Below the pieces are notes generated by a model. That model was not told the DNA's origin. It ran no database searches and worked only from the letters and a program-made list of their open reading frames with translations. The position numbers and the translations under genes are program-made. From Clostridiaceae bacterium (GTDB lineage: Bacteria > Bacillota > Clostridia > Saccharofermentanales > Fastidiosipilaceae), in contig JAAZJE010000051.1 in assembly GCA_012800515.1 (NCBI GenBank), positions 1-30,999 of the forward strand: a DNA stretch of 30,999 nt, given 5' to 3'. Shown in pieces: positions 18,134-25,701 of the stretch (its first letter is position 1; every line of letters begins with the position of its first letter).

Positions 18134-19381
18134 ATGAAAAAGATCCTGCAACGAGCGCCGAAAATCGTCTTTATCATTTTCTTCCTGGTCATGCTGATGA
18201 TTATATCTTCCTGTGGAAACCTCCCGGGTCTGCCCAACACCGACCCATCCGCCTCACCCACTAACCACGGTAAAATCACCGCTACGTCGAGCATAACCGC
18301 AAGTCCGACCGCGGTGCGAACCGAGCCTTCACCCACTCCGACCCCGACGCCGGTTCCGGCTCCGACTTTGCAGGATTTCCCGGAAGGCATTCCCCGCGAC
18401 TCCACCGACCCCGTAGCCGAGCCGGAGCGCATCGCTAACGAGCGCGGCGGCTGGCCCGCCGAATCGTCGCTACATGACTTCTATGCGGCGGAACTGAGTC
18501 AGTACAGAGGACGCGCTGAGGATGCGTCTCCGCTCAAGGGCATCACGGTCATCGTCGACCCCGGTCACGGCGGCAAGGATCCGGGAGCGATAGCCGGCGA
18601 TTGCACCGAGAAAGTAAGCAATCTGCAAATCAGTCTCCTCCTCGCCGAACGCCTGCGTACTTACGGCGCGGAAGTTCTGCTGACCCGAACCGAAGATGAG
18701 TACGTCTCACTGTATAAGCGTATCGGCCTGGGCAGTATGTTCATTGCCGAGCGCGCCCTGCCGCGTCTCGCCGAGAGCGGTGCCGACACGTTTTGGTTGC
18801 GCCAACTGCAGGCCGATTATCAGAAAATGATTGAGGTCAACAACGACAATGTCGACCCGCGACGCGGCGAGATCGGCTATCGCGGTCAGGCTCAGGGAAT
18901 CGGTGTCAACGAACTCTGGCGCAAACACATGGATCTCCAGCGATTGGCCAACGACGTGCTCTGGCTTAGTATCCATTCCAACTCTTCCCTTAATACCGAT
19001 ATTCGCGGGCTTAAATTATTTTTCAATACCAATCGCGGCACTGTCGATCTGGAAAATCGAATGCTTACCAAGGAGCCGAACTGTGAAATCCTCCCTGCCA
19101 ATCCCTCCTATCATCTCTATGATGATGCGGCACGCAATCGCCTTGCTCAATTTATCTATGCCGAAGTTATCGCTCTGGTTCCGGAACTTAAGGATCCGGC
19201 GGATAATCCGGTCTTGTCCGGGAATTACGCCTTTACCCGTGAAATCAATCTGACCTCTGTTCTAGTCGAAATAGGATTTATGAGTAATCCGGAAGACCTG
19301 AAAATCATTATTGATCCGGCAAAACAGGCCAAAGTTGCCGAAGGTATTGCTCGGGCGGTATACAAGCACTACACGCAATGA
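18134..19381 (+). CDS. N-acetylmuramoyl-L-alanine amidase (Amidase_3) lipoprotein, paralogue 1
   Basis: The enzyme is predicted to cut the amide bond between MurNAc and L-Ala of peptidoglycan. The ATG at 18134 gives a lipoprotein signal peptide ending in the lipobox ISSC (C27). An upstream ATG at 18083 would add 17 residues before the signal and is less likely. A Ser/Thr/Pro spacer covers about 33-78. The Amidase_3 domain has the zinc ligands H145 (VDPGHGGKDPG), E159 and H281 (SIHSN), with catalytic E379 in VEIGFMSNPED. Between the first and second histidines there are 136 residues, far more than the roughly 70 I expect in the family. The extra segment includes GYRGQAQGIGVNELWRKH. The next gene is a paralogue starting 4 nt before this stop (ATGA overlap), so the two are co-translated. 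It probably acts on the outer face of the membrane. Confidence 0.92.
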   Translation: MKKILQRAPKIVFIIFFLVMLMIISSCGNLPGLPNTDPSASPTNHGKITATSSITASPTAVRTEPSPTPTPTPVPAPTLQDFPEGIPRDSTDPVAEPERIANERGGWPAESSLHDFYAAELSQYRGRAEDASPLKGITVIVDPGHGGKDPGAIAGDCTEKVSNLQISLLLAERLRTYGAEVLLTRTEDEYVSLYKRIGLGSMFIAERALPRLAESGADTFWLRQLQADYQKMIEVNNDNVDPRRGEIGYRGQAQGIGVNELWRKHMDLQRLANDVLWLSIHSNSSLNTDIRGLKLFFNTNRGTVDLENRMLTKEPNCEILPANPSYHLYDDAARNRLAQFIYAEVIALVPELKDPADNPVLSGNYAFTREINLTSVLVEIGFMSNPEDLKIIIDPAKQAKVAEGIARAVYKHYTQ

Positions 19382-20709
19382 AGAGAGTACTTTTAAACAA
19401 AATCCTTTCGCTCGCCTTAGTCTGCCTGGCATTACTCTCAGCCTGCCGGGACGGTTTGCTTTCGCCCCCGTCCTTTTCCAAAACGCCCTCCTCTTCCCTG
19501 ACAACCACGACCTCCCCGGAATCAGAGACAATGCCTTCACCGACTCCGTCGCCCAAACAAAGCCCGACACCCTCTCCGACCCCGTCCCCTACACCGAGGC
19601 CAACCCCTACACTCACACCGGAGCCGACTCCCGAGCCAACCCCTACACCACAGCCGACTCCCACACCGAAGCCGACTCGCAAGCCGAGCCCCGTACCGAC
19701 AGCTTCACCGCGACCGACCGGACCGATTGATCCGCTTTCCACTGAAAAACTACCCAATCCGCAGCATTATGTAGAGAAGAGGGGCGCCTGGCCGGCCGAA
19801 TCCTCTCTACCCCTTGTTTATAAAGCCGATTTGCAGCGCTGGAAAGGTCGCCCCTACGACGACAATGCTCTGACCGGCTTTACGGTTGTGCTCGATCCCG
19901 GACACGGCGGCAAATCATCCGGAGCCGCCCACGACGGAAAACGCGAGAAAGACAGTAACCTGGCCATTTCTCTGCTGGCGGCGGATTATCTGCGCGCTTT
20001 GGGTGCCGACGTCATATTGACGCGAACCGTCGATGAATGGACTTCACTGTATCGGCGCGTCGGCATCAGCGGACTGCTAACCCTGGAGAAGGCCGGCGGA
20101 TTATTCCCCGGCGAAACGTGGATTGAGGACTTACGCGCCGACTATAACAAAATGATTGAGATCAATCTGGATAACGTCGATTCGCGCCTGGGAAAGATCG
20201 GCTATCGCGGATTGGCCCAGGGAATCGGTGTCAACGAACTCTGGCGCCGTCACCTGGATCTGCAACACCAGATCAATGACGTGATTTGGATAAGCGTACA
20301 CTCAAACGGCAGTGCCGACACGACTAAGCACGGTCTGACGCTCTTCTACAACACCGCCGCATCCACATTACGCACCGAAAATAAATTTCTGAGTGAAAAA
20401 CCGATCTGTGAGGTCTGGCCTGTCAATCCGGCCTATAATTTCTATAATGAAGCCGAGCGTCACCGTCTGTGCGATAACCTCTATACAGCGATTGTCGACG
20501 CTGTTCCGGAGCTCGCCGTACCGGCGGGAAATCGTTATATTTTTCATGGTAACTATGCCTTTACGCGGGAGATTAATTTAATCGCTGTTCTGATTGAGAT
20601 CGGCTTTCTGAGCAATCCCGACGACCGCGCCATAATCACCGATCCGCAACGGCAAAAGACCATCGCCGAAGCGATGGTCCGCGGAATCTACAACTATATT
20701 ACCCGCTGA
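19378..20709 (+). CDS. N-acetylmuramoyl-L-alanine amidase (Amidase_3) lipoprotein, paralogue 2
   Basis: This 443-residue protein has a lipoprotein signal with lipobox LSAC (C23). A long Pro/Thr/Ser spacer (about 52-114) follows, made of short PT repeats (SPTPSPTPRPTPTLTPEPTP-like). The Amidase_3 domain has H176 (LDPGHGGKSSG), E190, H308 (SVHSNGS) and E407 (IEIGFLSNPDD). It shares with the upstream gene the motifs RGAWPAESSL/RGGWPAESSL and GYRGLAQGIGVNELWRRH, which marks a tandem duplication. The spacer is about twice as long as in paralogue 1 and may let the enzyme reach across the wall. The start overlaps the previous stop as ATGA. Its stop codon directly abuts the convergent acyl-CoA synthetase-like gene. 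Confidence 0.92.
   Translation: MKRVLLNKILSLALVCLALLSACRDGLLSPPSFSKTPSSSLTTTTSPESETMPSPTPSPKQSPTPSPTPSPTPRPTPTLTPEPTPEPTPTPQPTPTPKPTRKPSPVPTASPRPTGPIDPLSTEKLPNPQHYVEKRGAWPAESSLPLVYKADLQRWKGRPYDDNALTGFTVVLDPGHGGKSSGAAHDGKREKDSNLAISLLAADYLRALGADVILTRTVDEWTSLYRRVGISGLLTLEKAGGLFPGETWIEDLRADYNKMIEINLDNVDSRLGKIGYRGLAQGIGVNELWRRHLDLQHQINDVIWISVHSNGSADTTKHGLTLFYNTAASTLRTENKFLSEKPICEVWPVNPAYNFYNEAERHRLCDNLYTAIVDAVPELAVPAGNRYIFHGNYAFTREINLIAVLIEIGFLSNPDDRAIITDPQRQKTIAEAMVRGIYNYITR
19531..19719 (+). repeat. Low-complexity Pro/Thr/Ser-coding repeat
   Basis: Degenerate 6-bp repeats (ccgact, ccgacc, ccaacc, ccgaag type) encode the PT-rich spacer of the second amidase. It is a coding feature rather than a separate element, but could vary in length by slippage. 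Confidence 0.7.
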
Positions 20710-22875
20710 TTAATCCTGCTTTTCGCTCTGCTCCGAGTCGCTCAACTCGTCGAGCGAACGTCCGGTCATGTCACGTAGACGCGAGGTTTTCCCGCTCAGG
20801 AAGCTACGAATCCGCTCAATCTCGTCATTGCGTTTTACCTTGCGGGTCGTAGTCTGAATCATGTCCTGGAATGTGTACACGTAGTATTTAATCGTTTTAA
20901 AGCTGGGCATAAGGGAGTTAATCTCGCGGATTATCCGATCCAGATAGCTTTTGATATCATCCGGCGTAGCGGTTTTACCGAGTTCTTTTTCGACTTCGTC
21001 GCGGTTCAGGACCAGATTGGCCGCTATTTGAACATCCTCGCCCTCCGGCTCACCCCAAACCATCGAATCGCGAATCAGCGGGTAATTGCTGAACACATAT
21101 TCGATTTCCTCGGGGAAAACTTTTTTGCCGCTACTGAGCACGATCATCGACTTGACCCGCCCGGTGATGGTCATGGATTCGTCCTGCTCACTGACGCGTC
21201 CCACATCACCGGTGCGAAACCAGTTATCCTCGGTAAAGGAGGAACGATCAATGCTGCCGTCGTCCCGAAGATAACCCGGGAAAACCAGACCGCCCCGAAC
21301 CAGGATCTCCCCGTCGGTCTCATACTCGTCGGCTTCCACCGCAACTTCCAGACCGGAAACCGGATGCCCGACCGTGCCGGGACGGAAAAAGCGTAGATTA
21401 CAACCAGATATGACCGACATTGTTTCGGTCATGCCGTACCCCTGGAGAACGCGCACACCGATCTGATCGAAGAAGGTAATCATTTCGGGATCCGCCGGCG
21501 CCGCGCCGCAGATTCCGATTCTAAGCTTGCCGCCCATCCCCTTGAGGATGCTGCGGAAGAACAGACGACGCAAATCGATGCGGATCCGACGCAGGCCTTC
21601 GGAAATCCGAATCATTTTCTTAACGAGCTTCTCCTTGCCGGACTCCTTGATCGCCGCTTTAATACGGGCGTAGAAATGATTGAAGACCAGCGGCACGGAA
21701 ATCAGTAGGTTAATCTTGTACTCTTTGAGATTGGCGGGGATGTAGCGGAGGCCGTCATTGATATTGATTGAACCGCCGAAGAACATCACAACCATAAAAC
21801 CGCAGATGTTTTCAAAAACATGGTGTATCGGCAAAAGGGACAGACTGGCCAGCGAAGGCTTGAATTTAACCACGCGCGTCAGACCGGCGACTTCGTAGCA
21901 GATATTGCTCTGCGTGGCGATAACCGCCTTGGACATATCGGTGGTACCCGAGGTGTACATCAGCGAACAGGGCAGGTCGACATGGAGCGGAATATTCCAG
22001 GGATCGAACTCGTCATGCAACTCGGCACCGCGGGCGAGTAGATAGGAAATGGGCTGTTGCCAGATCTGCACCGCCGCTTCGGCTGCGTCCGGAGCATCAC
22101 CGGGGAAGGTCGGGCTGATCGTCAAGTCCTCAACATGAATCTCAGGCTCGTAAGGCGGCTTCGTCCGGACGACGGGCAGATAGGAAGTGCGGCGCTTTTT
22201 GGCCGGGCGCACGCCGACCGTCTCAAACCACTCATCGAAAGGAACCAGGTAACGCACGCTCGGGCAGGAGGCGGCTATGCGCTGCATCATCGGATCCATA
22301 CGCCCCTCATAAAACAATAGCGCCGGTCGGCTACGCTGCACCAGACGTTGCAATTCTTCTTCCGGCAACTGGCAATCCAACGGCACGACCAGATTGTCCG
22401 TAAATACGGTCGCCAGCCAGGCAAGACACCAGGCATAGCTGTTGCTGCCGACAACCACGCAACGAAAGACTTCGGGACGCAGACAATTCATCCGCGGATC
22501 CTTGGTCAGTTCGCAAGCATAGGCCGCGGCGGTGGCCGGAGCGTCGGGAATATTCAGCTCGCTTGGGGATACCGGCAAATCGCGATTTGCCAGGGCGGTA
22601 TACAGACCCGCCGGCGCATCTTCCGGGATTGCCGTCGCCGAAGGATGGCCGTACATGTTCTGCCAATGCTGACGGATTTTTAAAAGCGCACAGGCCAGAT
22701 CCGTAACGTCATCGCGCAGATCCCGGTAACTTCGCTCAATGACCTCATTTTGCGGTTTGTACCGGAAACGGAATGCCGCCTCATTGGGATAGCGTTGAAT
22801 CGTCTGAGCGACCATCTCACGCACACTGCTGAACTCACGAACCGGGAAAAAGCCCGCCTCTCGCATTACCTTCAT
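20710..22875 (-). CDS. AMP-binding acyl-CoA synthetase-like enzyme (ANL superfamily), atypical
   Basis: ANL enzymes activate a carboxylate with ATP to an acyl-adenylate and usually pass it to CoA. The ATG at 22875 is chosen because AAGGAG lies 8 nt upstream; the GTG codons at 22884 and 22881 overlap that site. The product is 721 residues. The phosphate-binding loop reads MYTSGTTDMSKAV at about 306-318, with the lysine kept but the common TGxPKG changed. Further motifs are GYGMTET, WFRTGDVG and a C-terminal K-containing VKRNDEIERI. There are two long inserts relative to long-chain acyl-CoA synthetases: about 65-135 and about 215-300. The nearest type appears to be long-chain acyl-CoA synthetases, but the substrate is unknown. 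It is the last gene of the histidine operon, 19 nt after hisE, although no link to histidine synthesis is apparent. Confidence 0.82.
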   Translation of the reverse strand: MKVMREAGFFPVREFSSVREMVAQTIQRYPNEAAFRFRYKPQNEVIERSYRDLRDDVTDLACALLKIRQHWQNMYGHPSATAIPEDAPAGLYTALANRDLPVSPSELNIPDAPATAAAYACELTKDPRMNCLRPEVFRCVVVGSNSYAWCLAWLATVFTDNLVVPLDCQLPEEELQRLVQRSRPALLFYEGRMDPMMQRIAASCPSVRYLVPFDEWFETVGVRPAKKRRTSYLPVVRTKPPYEPEIHVEDLTISPTFPGDAPDAAEAAVQIWQQPISYLLARGAELHDEFDPWNIPLHVDLPCSLMYTSGTTDMSKAVIATQSNICYEVAGLTRVVKFKPSLASLSLLPIHHVFENICGFMVVMFFGGSININDGLRYIPANLKEYKINLLISVPLVFNHFYARIKAAIKESGKEKLVKKMIRISEGLRRIRIDLRRLFFRSILKGMGGKLRIGICGAAPADPEMITFFDQIGVRVLQGYGMTETMSVISGCNLRFFRPGTVGHPVSGLEVAVEADEYETDGEILVRGGLVFPGYLRDDGSIDRSSFTEDNWFRTGDVGRVSEQDESMTITGRVKSMIVLSSGKKVFPEEIEYVFSNYPLIRDSMVWGEPEGEDVQIAANLVLNRDEVEKELGKTATPDDIKSYLDRIIREINSLMPSFKTIKYYVYTFQDMIQTTTRKVKRNDEIERIRSFLSGKTSRLRDMTGRSLDELSDSEQSEKQD

Positions 22876-22883
22876 AATCACCA

Positions 22884-22889
22884 CTCCTT
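22884..22889 (-). promoter_or_regulatory. Ribosome binding site deciding the AMP-binding gene start
   Basis: AAGGAG on the minus strand lies 8 nt before the ATG at 22875. It overlaps the alternative GTG start and so rules it out. Confidence 0.7.
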
Positions 22890-22894
22890 AATTT

Positions 22895-23185
22895 TTACTG
22901 GCGCCGTCTCTTAAGTTCCGTTGCAATATCAGCCAGCGAAATACCGCTATGTGTCATCAAAACCAATACATGGTAAAACAGATCACTGATTTCATAGACC
23001 AATTCGTCGTGAGCGCCGTTCTTTGCGGCGATCACCACCTCTGTACTCTCCTCACCGATCTTCTTGCAGATTTTGTCCAGTCCCTGCGTCAGCAAATACG
23101 TGGTATATGATCCTTCTCGCGGATTAACGGCGCGGTCTTCGATCACGCCCTTTAATTCAACTAAGATGTCTCCGATTGAGTTCAT
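22895..23185 (-). CDS. hisE: Phosphoribosyl-ATP pyrophosphatase
   Basis: HisE hydrolyses phosphoribosyl-ATP to phosphoribosyl-AMP, step 2 of histidine synthesis. From the ATG at 23185, with AAGGAG 7 nt upstream, the protein is 96 residues, normal for stand-alone HisE. The family metal-binding motifs are KKIGEESTEV (41-50) and YEISDLFYHVLVL (64-76). The longer frame to 23293 is simply the out-of-frame shadow of the preceding HisI domain. The gene follows the hisF-hisI fusion by 4 nt. In many bacteria hisI and hisE are fused to each other; here HisI is joined to HisF and HisE is free. Confidence 0.96.
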   Translation of the reverse strand: MNSIGDILVELKGVIEDRAVNPREGSYTTYLLTQGLDKICKKIGEESTEVVIAAKNGAHDELVYEISDLFYHVLVLMTHSGISLADIATELKRRRQ

Positions 23186-23189
23186 AAAA

Positions 23190-24338
23190 TTACTCCTTGT
23201 CATCCAATAAATTCCGCACAAAGCAAGAACGTGTACCCAGGTGGCAGGCCGCACCCCGCTGTTCAACGCGGTAAAGCAGTGTATCCTGATCACAGTCTAT
23301 AAGAATATCACAAACGCGCTGTAAATGTCCCGACGTCAGTCCCTTTAACCATTGTTCCCGCCGACTTCGACTGTAATAATGCATCAGTCCGGATTTCAGT
23401 GTGGCAATAACTGCTTCTTTATTTTGCCAAGCCAGCATCAATACTTCGTTCGTCTCGGCATCGACGGTCACCGCGGGAATCAGACCCTGCGCATTGAATC
23501 GCAACCGTTCGGTATATCGATCCGTATCCCCCGCGGAATCGCCACCGAGCAGTGTCAGCGGACTGCTCGAAAGAAGACCCGCCGAATACAGGCAGGCGCG
23601 CAATTCGGGGATCGAGAGTCGATCGAAGTGGAAAATTCCCGCGGCCAGCACACTCGCCGCTCCGCCGACTGTCAGAACATCAATAAAATCCTGCGGTACT
23701 CCGGCTCCGCCCGAGGCGATCACCGGAATATCAACGGCATCCGCCACCGCCCGCGTCATGGGCAAGTCGTAGCCCTTATTAGCGCCGTCTCGATCCATAC
23801 TGGTCAGGAGAATCGCGCCTGCTCCAAGCACGGCAACTTCGCGGGCCCATTCAACGGCGTCTTTACCTGTCGGCACCTTCCCGCCCTGAATAACGACCTC
23901 ATAGCCGCCGCTCTCCCGGGCGCGGGCATCGATCGCTACAATCACGTTTTCCGCCCCGACCGCCGCAACCAGTTCACTCACCAGCTCCGGGCGTCGGATG
24001 GCGGCTGAATTCACGCTGACGCGCGCGGCACCGGCATCCAGCACTTCCCGCGCGGCCGCTACACTGTCGATTCCGCCGCCGACGGTAAGAGGAATCGAGC
24101 AGACCGCCGCGACCTTCTCGACCAGCGGCAACAATGTTCCCCGCCGCTCCTCAGTCGCGGTAATATCCAAAAACACCAATTCGTCGGCTCCCTCCGCCGC
24201 GTATTTCCGGGCGATCTCGACCGGATCCCCGGCTTTACGCAAATTCGCAAAGTGTTGTCCTTTGACCACTTCGCCGCCGCAAATATCCAAACACGGGAGG
24301 ATTTTCGGTTCGCTGTGTTTTCCGCTATCTCTCAACAT
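23190..24338 (-). CDS. hisFI: HisF-HisI fusion: imidazole glycerol phosphate synthase cyclase plus phosphoribosyl-AMP cyclohydrolase
   Basis: This 382-residue protein joins two enzymes. Residues about 10-262 are HisF, a (beta/alpha)8 barrel, with catalytic Asp18 (ILPCLD) and Asp137 (VAIDARA) and phosphate-binding GGGI and SGGAG loops. A linker rich in Gly/Asp/Ser (about 263-274) leads to HisI at about 275-382. HisI shows GLIPAVTVDAETNEVLMLAW, YYSRSRREQW, DCDQD (348-352) and the metal cysteines C349, C365 and C372. HisI carries out step 3 and HisF the cyclase part of step 5. No stop or frameshift separates the domains. The ATG at 24338 has AAGGGGAAAG upstream. HisF residues at the HisH interface and ammonia gate differ from the well-known enzymes (see findings), and hisH is not in the operon. 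Both family assignments are firm. Confidence 0.96.
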   Translation of the reverse strand: MLRDSGKHSEPKILPCLDICGGEVVKGQHFANLRKAGDPVEIARKYAAEGADELVFLDITATEERRGTLLPLVEKVAAVCSIPLTVGGGIDSVAAAREVLDAGAARVSVNSAAIRRPELVSELVAAVGAENVIVAIDARARESGGYEVVIQGGKVPTGKDAVEWAREVAVLGAGAILLTSMDRDGANKGYDLPMTRAVADAVDIPVIASGGAGVPQDFIDVLTVGGAASVLAAGIFHFDRLSIPELRACLYSAGLLSSSPLTLLGGDSAGDTDRYTERLRFNAQGLIPAVTVDAETNEVLMLAWQNKEAVIATLKSGLMHYYSRSRREQWLKGLTSGHLQRVCDILIDCDQDTLLYRVEQRGAACHLGTRSCFVRNLLDDKE

Positions 24339-24354
24339 GAATAAATCTTTCCCC

Positions 24355-25056
24355 TTACAGTTTTACAATTGTCGCCTTGTTCTCCAGCAGAGCTTTACCG
24401 ACAATCAACGCGTATATATCCGTTTCGGCACAAGCCAGTATATCCACATCATTACCGACACCGCCGGAGAGAACGACCCGGGCACCGGTCTCGGTCTGCA
24501 ACCTCAGACCGGCATCGAGTGCCGGACCGGTCATGCAGCCGTCCGTTTGGATATCTGTGTAGATCAGCGTCTCGACTCCGCGGGCGACCATGTCATGTCC
24601 CAATTCGGTGCCGGTTATCCCTCCGTCGCTGCGCCAGCCGGCAATCCTGACGCGACCGTTCAGGCAATCGATTCCCACCGCGACATGACGCGCGCCGAAC
24701 TCACGTACCGCCGCTGCGATCATTTCCGGATTTTGCGCCGCCACCGTGCCGAAGATCACCCGTTCGGCTCCGGCATCCAACCATTTACGCGCAGTTTCCA
24801 GACTACGAATACCGCCGCCGATTTCGACGGCCAGACCGGGAATCTCACAGACCTCACGCAACAGTTCCTGATGATAGGCCGTGCCGTCGCGGGCGCCGTT
24901 CAAATCGATAATATGCAACCATTCAGCGCCGCGCTGCCGATAGTTCAGAGCCTGGGCGACCGGATCGAGCGGATAAACCGTGACCCGATCGTAATCGCCC
25001 TGCTTCAACCGCACGCATTGACCGTCCAATAGATCCAGAGCGGGTATAACAATCAT
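24355..25056 (-). CDS. hisA: ProFAR isomerase (HisA)
   Basis: HisA isomerises ProFAR to PRFAR, step 4 of histidine synthesis. The product is 233 residues, slightly shorter than the usual 240-245. The N-terminus MIVIPALDLLDGQCVRLKQG has catalytic Asp8. VEIGGGIRSLETA is the phosphate-binding loop, and GIDCLNGRV has the second catalytic Asp. TDIQTDGCMTGP is also typical. The start at 25056 has AGGAG 6 nt upstream, overlapping the hisB stop codon (TAGGAG). The absence of a TrpF signature or extra motif suggests a normal HisA rather than the dual-function PriA. It lies between hisB and the hisF-hisI fusion, where hisH would often be found next to it. Confidence 0.96.
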   Translation of the reverse strand: MIVIPALDLLDGQCVRLKQGDYDRVTVYPLDPVAQALNYRQRGAEWLHIIDLNGARDGTAYHQELLREVCEIPGLAVEIGGGIRSLETARKWLDAGAERVIFGTVAAQNPEMIAAAVREFGARHVAVGIDCLNGRVRIAGWRSDGGITGTELGHDMVARGVETLIYTDIQTDGCMTGPALDAGLRLQTETGARVVLSGGVGNDVDILACAETDIYALIVGKALLENKATIVKL

Positions 25057-25065
25057 TTGCGGCTC

Positions 25066-25701
25066 CTATACCAAGCTGCCCTTAGTCGAAGGGATACCGT
25101 CGCGACGCTCATCCTTAGAGAGTGCCTTACGCAGAGCTAACCCTAAGGCCTTGAATATCGCTTCCGCCTCGTGATGGGCATTGTATCCATAGAGCAGGTT
25201 AACATGCAGCGTCAGTCCGGCCTTTTGGGCCAGCCCCTGCAGGAATTCGCGAACTAAACAGAGTTCAAACTCACCGCTACGCTCTTGGCTGAATTCACCC
25301 CGGAAAACCAGGTAAGGACGCCCCGAAAAATCCAGGCAAACCTCGGCCAGGGCTTCATCCATCGGCACGCGCACATCGGCATAGCGCCGGATGCCGCGCC
25401 GCTCGCCCAAAGCTTCGGCAAGAGCCGTGCCCAGGGTCAGACCGATGTCCTCGGCGCTATGGTGGAAATCGACTTTGATATCGCCCGCGCAGGACAATTC
25501 CAAATCTATCAGGCTGAACTTAACCACCTGCTGCAACATGTGGTCGAAAAAGCCCTGTCCGCTGTCAATGCATGCCTCCCCGGTTCCGTCTAAATTCAGG
25601 CGTACGGTGATCGCCGTTTCCGCCGTCTTACGTTCCACCTCGGCACAACGTGCTACGCCGTAGCCGCCCGAAGCTTCTAAATTAGCCTTCTGAACTTTCA
25701 T
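25066..25701 (-). CDS. hisB: Imidazoleglycerol-phosphate dehydratase
   Basis: HisB dehydrates imidazole glycerol phosphate to imidazole acetol phosphate, step 6. The product is 211 residues, the single-domain form without the fused phosphatase of enterobacteria. Manganese-binding motifs are GFFDHML, DFHHSAEDIG and NAHHEAEAIFKA. The ATG at 25701 has AAGGAG 7 nt upstream and overlaps the end of the hisD-hisC fusion by 20 nt. The histidinol-phosphate phosphatase required after HisC is not encoded in the window. The C-terminus ends in PSTKGSLV as is common in the family. Confidence 0.97.
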   Translation of the reverse strand: MKVQKANLEASGGYGVARCAEVERKTAETAITVRLNLDGTGEACIDSGQGFFDHMLQQVVKFSLIDLELSCAGDIKVDFHHSAEDIGLTLGTALAEALGERRGIRRYADVRVPMDEALAEVCLDFSGRPYLVFRGEFSQERSGEFELCLVREFLQGLAQKAGLTLHVNLLYGYNAHHEAEAIFKALGLALRKALSKDERRDGIPSTKGSLV

